Origin: JBALVO01 sp036961445
GTDB lineage: Bacteria > Pseudomonadota > Gammaproteobacteria > Pseudomonadales > Halieaceae
Length of the DNA: 64,000 bases
Direction of reading: 5' to 3'
NCBI GenBank assembly: GCA_036961445.1
Contig: JBALVO010000004.1
Span: 23,400 to 87,399, forward strand
The notes beneath the pieces were generated by a model. That model saw only the letters and a list, made by a program, of their open reading frames with translations. It did no database searches and was not told the DNA's origin. Position numbers and translations under genes: made by a program. Below, in pieces: positions 59,050 to 64,000 of this stretch (positions are counted from its first letter, which is position 1; every line of letters begins with the position of its first letter).

Positions 59050-59415
59050 CTATTTGGCGGGGGACAGAACCTTCAGCACATCTTCGAGTTCTTCGATTGT
59101 TTCCTTGATCACAGCCAGGATATTACCCGGATTCTCACTCTGGTCTTCTTCGCCGGTCATACGCTGCCGGGCACCGCCGATAGTGTAACCCTGATCATAC
59201 AACAGGCCGCGTATCTGGCGAATGGTGAGCACATCGTCACGCTGATAATAACGACGATTGCCACGACGCTTAACCGGTTTTAACTGCGGGAATTCCTGCT
59301 CCCAGTAACGCAGAACGTGGGGTTTGACCGCACAGAGTTCGCTTACTTCACCAATGGTAAAATAGCGCTTACCCGGGATGGCCGGTAATTCACTGTTGTG
59401 GGTCGGTTCCAGCAT
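59050..59415 (-). CDS. MerR-family regulator next to ihfA
   Basis: The 121-residue protein has a MerR helix-turn-helix (R-Y-F-T-I-G-E-V-S-E-L-C-A-V-K-P-H-V-L-R-Y-W-E-Q-E-F-P, about residues 17-43) and the second recognition part (R-R-G-N-R-R-Y-Y-Q-R-D-D-V-L). A short helical C-terminus follows, without metal-binding Cys. It is the member found directly after ihfA in many gammaproteobacteria. Its start lies 26 bases inside the ihfA 3' end, in another frame. Its targets are unknown. Confidence 0.93.
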   Translation of the reverse strand: MLEPTHNSELPAIPGKRYFTIGEVSELCAVKPHVLRYWEQEFPQLKPVKRRGNRRYYQRDDVLTIRQIRGLLYDQGYTIGGARQRMTGEEDQSENPGNILAVIKETIEELEDVLKVLSPAK

Positions 59416-59698
59416 ATTCTTCTACTCGGGCTTTGAGCTTTTGGCCAGGTCTGAAGGTAACTACCCTGCGGGCGGATATGGGAATTTCTTCACCCGTCTT
59501 GGGGTTGCGACCGGGGCGTTGGCTCTTATCGCGCAGGTCAAAATTGCCAAAACCCGACAACTTCACCTGCTCGTTGTTTTCGAGGGAGGCGCGGATCTCC
59601 TCAAAGAAGAGCTCAACAATCTCCTTGGCTTCCCGTTTGTTGAGCCCAAGCTCTTCAAACAGTCGTTCTGCCATTTCAGATTTCGTCAGAGCGGTCAT
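59390..59698 (-). CDS. ihfA: Integration host factor alpha subunit
   Basis: The 102-residue protein has M-T-A-L-T-K-S-E-M-A-E-R-L-F-E-E-L-G-L-N-K-R-E-A-K-E-I-V-E, then V-K-L-S-G-F-G-N-F-D-L-R-D-K-S-Q-R-P-G-R-N-P-K-T-G-E-E-I-P-I. This is the DNA-bending beta arm with the R-P-G-R-N-P tip of IHF-alpha. With IHF-beta it bends DNA in transcription and recombination. It lies 12 bases after pheT on the minus strand, the classical position. The ATG at 59698 is the only sensible start. Confidence 0.98.
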   Translation of the reverse strand: MTALTKSEMAERLFEELGLNKREAKEIVELFFEEIRASLENNEQVKLSGFGNFDLRDKSQRPGRNPKTGEEIPISARRVVTFRPGQKLKARVEEYAGTDPQQ

Positions 59699-59710
59699 AT
59701 TCCCGGTTAC

Positions 59711-62086
59711 CTAGTTTCTAAGCTCGGCTTTATAGTTTTTTTCCAACAGATCAATGACTTGACCGATGGCCAGATTTACATCTTCATCGCCAAGAGTGCG
59801 CGATTGATCACGGAATGTCAAACCCAGAGCCAGGCTTTTTCTTTTAGGATCAATACCTTTGCCCTCATAGACATCAAAAAGCCTTAAGTCTGTGAGGTAA
59901 GTCCCTGCTACAGCTCGAACATTCTCCATGAGCTGTGCCGCAGGCACAGATTTGTCGACAACTACCGCCAAATCGCGGCGAACCTCGGGGAACTTGGACA
60001 GTTCGCTAAAGACCGGTAACTGGCTTTCAAGGACGTGCTCCAGGTCGATTTCACCCACATAGAGTGACGCATTCAGCCCCAGCTGCGCACTGCTGCCAGG
60101 GTGCAGCGCACCAATATAACCAACCTCCTGCCCATTTCGGGTTATCACTGCAGTCTGGCCTGGATGCAAAGCCGGGCGCTGCCCTGGTTTGAATTCAAAG
60201 CTGGCCGGCACTCGAGTCAAGGTCAGCAGGCTTTCAAAGTCACCTTTGAAATCGAAAAAATCCGTCGCTGCAGTAGTATTGGCCCAGGATTCTGCAAACT
60301 GCGAACCGGTCAACACCATGCCAAGCGTAGGTACCTGTCGCAGACCCGCGTCACCTGGTACAAAGCGCAGCCCGGTTTCAAACATTCTTACCCGGGGCTG
60401 CTGACGGTTGGTATTGCGCAGTACCGCATTGACAAGACCGGGCAACAAACTGGTACGCATAACGGCCATATCTGCCGAAATGGGGTTGCTCAGGGCAACA
60501 GGCTGCACACCTGGATCGAACAGGCTTTGTAATTTGGGGTCGACAAAACTGTAAGTGATGGCCTCACGATAGCCTCGGGCACTGAGATGGCGGCGCAAGG
60601 TGCGCACTGACAGTGCTGTTTCCGGCTTGGGAGGGATGACCAGGTCGGCATGAATATGGGTAACGGGTAAGCGGTTGTATCCATAAATCCGCGCCAGCTC
60701 CTCCAGCAGGTCCGCCTCGATGCAGATATCAAAGCGCCAGCTGGGCACGGCGCATCGCCAGCCCTGATCGATTGCGGTCACACCCAGGCCCAATCCGCAC
60801 AGAATGCGTTCTACCTCGCTGCCCTCCATACTCAAGCCCAGCAACTTCTGTATCCGCGCAGCGCGCAGAACCACATCCGGGCGCTGCGGCAGGTGATCGA
60901 CAGCAACCACTTCCTGCACGGGTCCGGCAGCACCGCCCACGATATCCAGCAGCAACTGACTGGCGCGCTCAATCGCCTCTACCTGCAATTTGAAATCCAC
61001 ACCACGCTCAAAACGATGCGAAGAATCGGTATGTAAACCATAAGAGCGGGCCTTTCCCGCTAACAGCTCGGGAGTAAAGAAGGCCGCTTCCAGAAACAGG
61101 TTGCTGGTGCTAGCGCTCACCGCAGTGGATTGCCCGCCCATAATACCGGCCATGGCAACAGGTCCGCTGTGGTCGGCAATCACCAGGCTGTCCTGTTGCA
61201 GCTCTACCGTCTGGCCATCGAGCAATTCCAGGGACTCACCGGGCTGGGCTGTGCGTACCACGATACCGCCTTGCAAGCTGTCATAATCAAAAGCGTGCAT
61301 CGGTTGCCCCAGCTCCAACAACAGGTAGTTGGTGACATCTACGACCGCATCGATAGAGCGAATACCACAACGGCGCAGCTTTTCCTGCAGCCACAGTGGG
61401 CTGGGACGCGATACATCAACGCCCTTGATAACACGGCCCACATAACGCGGACAGCGTTCAGGCGCCTGTAGTTCAACCGGGAACACATCATCGATAGATT
61501 GGCTGACATGATCGAAGGCCGGGGTCTTCACCGGCAGATTGTTCAACAACCCAACCTCCCGGGCAAGCCCGGCGATACCCAGGCAATCCGCACGGTTGGG
61601 TGTCAGGCCGATCTCAATAATCTTGTCATCCAACTGCAGGTAATCCCTGAGATCGGTTCCCACCGGAGCGTCTGCAGCCAGCTCCATCAAGCCGTCGGAC
61701 TCGTCAGACAGCCCTAACTCCGCCTCGGCGCAGAGCATACCCTGGGATTCCACACCACGTAATTTGGCGGGCTTGATATTGAAGTCTCCTGGCAGCACTG
61801 CACCTACTCGCGCCAGGGGCGCTTTCAGGCCGGCGCGGGCATTAGGTGCACCACAGACAATCTGCACCATTGAATCACCGGTATTAACCTGGCAAATACG
61901 TAACTTGTCAGCATCAGGGTGTTGCTCGGCGCTGACGATTTCCGCTACCACCACGGCACTGAACACTCCGGCGACCGGCTCGATAGCGTCTACTTCCAGG
62001 CCCGCCATGGTAATCTGGTGAGCCAGCTCTGCAGTGGTCAAATCAGGGGAAACCCATTCGCGCAGCCATTGTTCGCTTATATTCAC
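59711..62086 (-). CDS. pheT: Phenylalanine-tRNA ligase beta subunit
   Basis: The 791-residue protein has the normal order: an N-terminal tRNA-binding (EMAP-like) domain (about 40-150, with A-D-K-L-R-I-C-Q-V-N-T-G and V-C-G-A-P-N-A-R), a B3/B4 editing region (about 200-400, M-H-A-F-D-Y-D), the B5 domain (about 400-475), the core fold and a C-terminal anticodon-binding domain (about 698-790). Length fits gammaproteobacterial PheT (about 795). It is 21 bases downstream of pheS. The beta subunit edits tyrosyl-tRNA and binds the tRNA. Confidence 0.98.
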   Translation of the reverse strand: MNISEQWLREWVSPDLTTAELAHQITMAGLEVDAIEPVAGVFSAVVVAEIVSAEQHPDADKLRICQVNTGDSMVQIVCGAPNARAGLKAPLARVGAVLPGDFNIKPAKLRGVESQGMLCAEAELGLSDESDGLMELAADAPVGTDLRDYLQLDDKIIEIGLTPNRADCLGIAGLAREVGLLNNLPVKTPAFDHVSQSIDDVFPVELQAPERCPRYVGRVIKGVDVSRPSPLWLQEKLRRCGIRSIDAVVDVTNYLLLELGQPMHAFDYDSLQGGIVVRTAQPGESLELLDGQTVELQQDSLVIADHSGPVAMAGIMGGQSTAVSASTSNLFLEAAFFTPELLAGKARSYGLHTDSSHRFERGVDFKLQVEAIERASQLLLDIVGGAAGPVQEVVAVDHLPQRPDVVLRAARIQKLLGLSMEGSEVERILCGLGLGVTAIDQGWRCAVPSWRFDICIEADLLEELARIYGYNRLPVTHIHADLVIPPKPETALSVRTLRRHLSARGYREAITYSFVDPKLQSLFDPGVQPVALSNPISADMAVMRTSLLPGLVNAVLRNTNRQQPRVRMFETGLRFVPGDAGLRQVPTLGMVLTGSQFAESWANTTAATDFFDFKGDFESLLTLTRVPASFEFKPGQRPALHPGQTAVITRNGQEVGYIGALHPGSSAQLGLNASLYVGEIDLEHVLESQLPVFSELSKFPEVRRDLAVVVDKSVPAAQLMENVRAVAGTYLTDLRLFDVYEGKGIDPKRKSLALGLTFRDQSRTLGDEDVNLAIGQVIDLLEKNYKAELRN

Positions 62087-62107
62087 TGTCTATTTCTCCG
62101 TGGTCTG

Positions 62108-63121
62108 CTAGAACTGTTCAAGGAAGCGCAAATCATTGTCAAAAAACAGGCGCAAGTCATTTACGCCGTAACGCAGCATGGCCAGGCGCTCCACGCCCAT
62201 ACCAAAAGCAAAGCCTGTGTACTTTTCCGTATCGATATTGGAATACTCAAATACCTTGGGATGCACCATGCCGCAGCCCATGACTTCCAGCCACCCCGTA
62301 TGGCTGCACACGCGGCAGCCATCACCACCGCAAATAACACACTGTATGTCCACCTCCGCCGAGGGCTCAGTGAAAGGGAAATAGGATGGGCGGAAGCGCA
62401 CTTCCAATTCACGCTCAAAAAACATGCGCAGAAAATCTTCGATTAAGCCCTTTAGATCGGCAAAGCTGGAGTGCTCATCTATCAACAATCCCTCGACCTG
62501 ATGGAACATCGGTGTATGCGTCAGGTCTGAATCACAACGATAAACGCGACCCGGACATATAATTCGCAAAGGAGGCTCCTGGCTCTCCATCACCCTGACC
62601 TGCACGGGTGATGTATGGGTGCGTAAAACCGTGTGTTCATCTACGTAAAACGTATCGTGCATGGCGCGAGCCGGGTGATGTGCCGGTATATTGAGTGCCT
62701 CGAAATTATGGTAATCGTCCTCTATCTCAGGCCCTTCCACCACCTCGAAACCAATCGCGGCAAAGAAATCCTCCATACGCTCCATGGTGCGCGTCACCGG
62801 ATGGATGCCACCGCTGGACTGTCCGCGTCCAGGCAGGGTTACATCGATTGTTTCAGCCGCCAGTTGCGCAGCCACAGCAGCGGCTTCCAGAGTCGCTTTA
62901 CGGACACCGATGAGCTCCTGTAGCTCCTGCTTGACCACATTGATCAAAGCACCGGCCTTGGGGCGCTCCCCGGCAGACAACGCACCCAGGCCTTTCAACA
63001 AGCCGGTGATCTGGCCCTTTTTGCCCAGGTAATCGACACGTAATTGTTCCAGCGTGGCGCCGTCTTTGGCGGCCGCTATCGCAGCTTTCGCCTCATTAGC
63101 GAGTGGTTCGAGGTTTTCCAT
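62108..63121 (-). CDS. pheS: Phenylalanine-tRNA ligase alpha subunit
   Basis: The 337-residue catalytic subunit has an N-terminal coiled coil (about 1-85), class II motif 2 (L-R-T-H-T-S-P-V-Q-V-R, then R-I-I-C-P-G-R-V-Y-R) and the phenylalanine pocket with F-R-P-S-Y-F-P-F-T-E-P-S near 247-258. Motif 3 is G-F-A-F-G-M-G-V-E-R-L-A near 307-318. A terminator-like hairpin sits 27 bases upstream, consistent with attenuation. It forms the alpha2-beta2 enzyme with PheT. Confidence 0.98.
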   Translation of the reverse strand: MENLEPLANEAKAAIAAAKDGATLEQLRVDYLGKKGQITGLLKGLGALSAGERPKAGALINVVKQELQELIGVRKATLEAAAVAAQLAAETIDVTLPGRGQSSGGIHPVTRTMERMEDFFAAIGFEVVEGPEIEDDYHNFEALNIPAHHPARAMHDTFYVDEHTVLRTHTSPVQVRVMESQEPPLRIICPGRVYRCDSDLTHTPMFHQVEGLLIDEHSSFADLKGLIEDFLRMFFERELEVRFRPSYFPFTEPSAEVDIQCVICGGDGCRVCSHTGWLEVMGCGMVHPKVFEYSNIDTEKYTGFAFGMGVERLAMLRYGVNDLRLFFDNDLRFLEQF

Positions 63122-63147
63122 TTATTCCTTCTCGTTTGTCCAAAATA

Positions 63148-63180
63148 AAAAAGGGAAAGAGCTGAGCCCTTTCCCTTTTT
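63148..63180 (-). terminator. Terminator/attenuator hairpin between rplT and pheS
   Basis: AAAAAGGGAAAG pairs with CTTTCCCTTTTT (12 bp) around a nine-base loop, and T residues follow on both strands. In E. coli pheST is controlled by an attenuator here with a Phe-rich leader peptide (pheM). I found no clear pheM-like leader. A second small hairpin (ACCGC/GCGGT around seven T) lies between it and rplT. Confidence 0.8.
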
Positions 63181-63227
63181 GTCTTACATGTAGCCAGCGA
63201 ACCGCAAAAAAAGCGGTTAGGGTGGGC

Positions 63228-63584
63228 TTAGGCCAATGAGGCCTTCGCTTGCTCCACGATCGCTGCAAAAGCCGGCTTGTCGTGCACTGCCAGGTCCGCC
63301 AGTACGCGACGGTCCAGACCAATGTCGGCCTTTTTAAGACCATTGATCAAGCGGCTGTAGCTCAGGCCGTTAGCACGTGACTGGGCGTTGATGCGCGTGA
63401 TCCACAGCGCGCGAAACTGACGCTTGCGCTGACGACGGTCACGATATGCATACTGGCCAGCCTTGGTAACGGCTTGCTTGGCAACTCGAAAAATACGGCT
63501 TCGGGCACCATAGTAACCCTTGGCCTGCTTTAGAACTTTCTTGTGACGGCGATGCGCCACCACACCACGTTTTACGCGAGGCAT
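63228..63584 (-). CDS. rplT: 50S ribosomal protein L20
   Basis: The 118-residue protein has the typical basic N-terminus (M-P-R-V-K-R-G-V-V-A-H-R-R-H-K-K-V-L-K-Q-A-K-G-Y-Y-G-A-R-S-R) and the C-terminal part with L-I-N-G-L-K-K-A-D-I-G-L-D-R-R-V-L-A-D-L-A. L20 organises 23S rRNA early in assembly and, in E. coli, represses its own operon by binding the rpmI leader. The gene is 31 bases after rpmI. Confidence 0.99.
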   Translation of the reverse strand: MPRVKRGVVAHRRHKKVLKQAKGYYGARSRIFRVAKQAVTKAGQYAYRDRRQRKRQFRALWITRINAQSRANGLSYSRLINGLKKADIGLDRRVLADLAVHDKPAFAAIVEQAKASLA

Positions 63585-63615
63585 AGTCTTCTCCTATCTA
63601 TTAATGGGTAACCGG

Positions 63616-63810
63616 TTAGCGTGCCCGCATCATGCGGTCAATAAGTACCTTGTCGTTATCGTGGATCATTGAAGTTCCACGCAACTGGCGCTTACGCTTG
63701 GTTGTCATTTTAGTCAGGATGTGACTTTTGTTAGCGCTCTTGCGCTTGTACCCACCAGCCGTCTTTTTAAACCGCTTGGCAGCCCCACTGTGAATTTTTG
63801 CTTTTGCCAT
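63616..63810 (-). CDS. rpmI: 50S ribosomal protein L35
   Basis: The 64-residue basic protein has the L35 pattern (M-A-K-A-K-I-H-S-G-A-A-K-R-F-K-K-T-A-G-G-Y-K-R-K) and ends M-I-D-R-M-M-R-A-R. It follows infC by 56 bases and precedes rplT, the universal order infC-rpmI-rplT. The gap upstream may hold the L20-responsive translational operator. Confidence 0.98.
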   Translation of the reverse strand: MAKAKIHSGAAKRFKKTAGGYKRKSANKSHILTKMTTKRKRQLRGTSMIHDNDKVLIDRMMRAR

Positions 63811-63866
63811 ATCAAATACTCCGCATTTGAAAGTTAATAAATAGAATCTAGAGCATTCACGGGCTA

Positions 63867-64000
63867 CTAGTTCTTCTTCTTCGGGGCGATAACCATAGTG
63901 AGCTGCCTGCCTTCCATTTTCGGGAATTGCTCGACAGAACCCAATTCGGCCAGATCAGCTTCTACTCGTTTGAGTAGCTCCATGCCAATTTCCTGGTGAG
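63867..64000 (-). CDS. infC: Translation initiation factor IF-3, C-terminal end (partial)
   Basis: The last 44 codons are visible and end with F-P-K-M-E-G-R-Q-L-T-M-V-I-A-P-K-K-K-N and TAG. The segment E-G-R-Q-L-T-M-V-I-A-P-K is the conserved C-terminal end of IF-3. The rest of the gene is beyond the window edge. The position directly before rpmI agrees. Confidence 0.95.
   Translation of the reverse strand, partial: HQEIGMELLKRVEADLAELGSVEQFPKMEGRQLTMVIAPKKKN

Noticed and set aside
63122..63343. Minus-strand frame ending in a Phe-containing stretch before pheS
   Set aside because: It has no start near the attenuator and overlaps rplT out of frame, so it is not a credible pheM-like leader.
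1..64000. CRISPR arrays, insertion sequences, prophage genes, integrase or attachment sites
   Set aside because: No direct-repeat array, transposase, integrase or phage structural gene was seen. The tRNA-Pro gene has no neighbouring integrase or partial copy.

Overview
The window is about 64 kb of chromosome from a Gram-negative bacterium, most likely a marine gammaproteobacterium of the Cellvibrionales type (Halieaceae or Spongiibacteraceae-like). This is inferred from gene content: an infC-rpmI-rplT-pheS-pheT-ihfA-merR core block, a Vibrio-like four-protein TonB2 system, DUF1302/DUF1329 genes, a wax-ester-synthase-like acyltransferase and many lipid- or steroid-type catabolic enzymes. No phage, insertion sequence or CRISPR array was seen. 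Gene density is high and base composition looks even.

Layout. Positions 1-3390 (minus): TonB2-type energy transduction operon (DUF3450, TtpC-like, exbB, exbD, start of tonB). 3478-5739: a phytanoyl-CoA-dioxygenase-like enzyme, then a LysR regulator divergent from two unannotated, paralogous 27-residue membrane peptides, with a 25-bp palindrome between them. 5814-13302 (minus): the DUF1302 / DUF1329 / YCF48-like / MMPL-type RND set, two clear terminators and a DUF3313 lipoprotein. 13702-34391: mixed accessory lipid metabolism (desaturase, several SDRs, two AraC regulators, WS/DGAT acyltransferase, old yellow enzyme, KshA-like Rieske oxygenase, acyl-CoA synthetase, SLC13 permease, redoxin, DUF3604, cold-shock protein). 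34537-44422 (plus): a catabolic operon with a saccharopine-dehydrogenase-like reductase, SCP2-type thiolase, acyl-CoA ligase, SDRs, acyl-CoA dehydrogenase, a steroid-reductase-like membrane protein and a carboxyltransferase. It also holds an antisense relic of a 3-hydroxyacyl-CoA dehydrogenase.

45057-49137 is the most unusual part. An outer-membrane barrel gene abuts tail-to-tail a secreted S8 protease whose N-terminal half is a nearly uninterrupted four-residue repeat (40 tetrads, hydrophobic-acidic-acidic-x). The protease is divergent from an ECF sigma / anti-sigma pair, with a perfect palindrome between them. This looks like a surface or periplasmic stress/proteolysis module that I do not recognise as a described system.

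49730-58775 carries envelope lipid and export functions (alpha/beta hydrolase, MlaA, orphan ABC binding protein, RND pump with adaptor) plus a small NrtS-like protein. 58904-64000 is housekeeping: tRNA-Pro(GGG), merR, ihfA, pheT, pheS, rplT, rpmI and the 3' end of infC.

Taken together, many genes fit uptake, activation and beta-oxidation-like breakdown of hydrophobic compounds (steroids, terpenoids or branched lipids) in a seawater bacterium. Substrates cannot be assigned from sequence alone.
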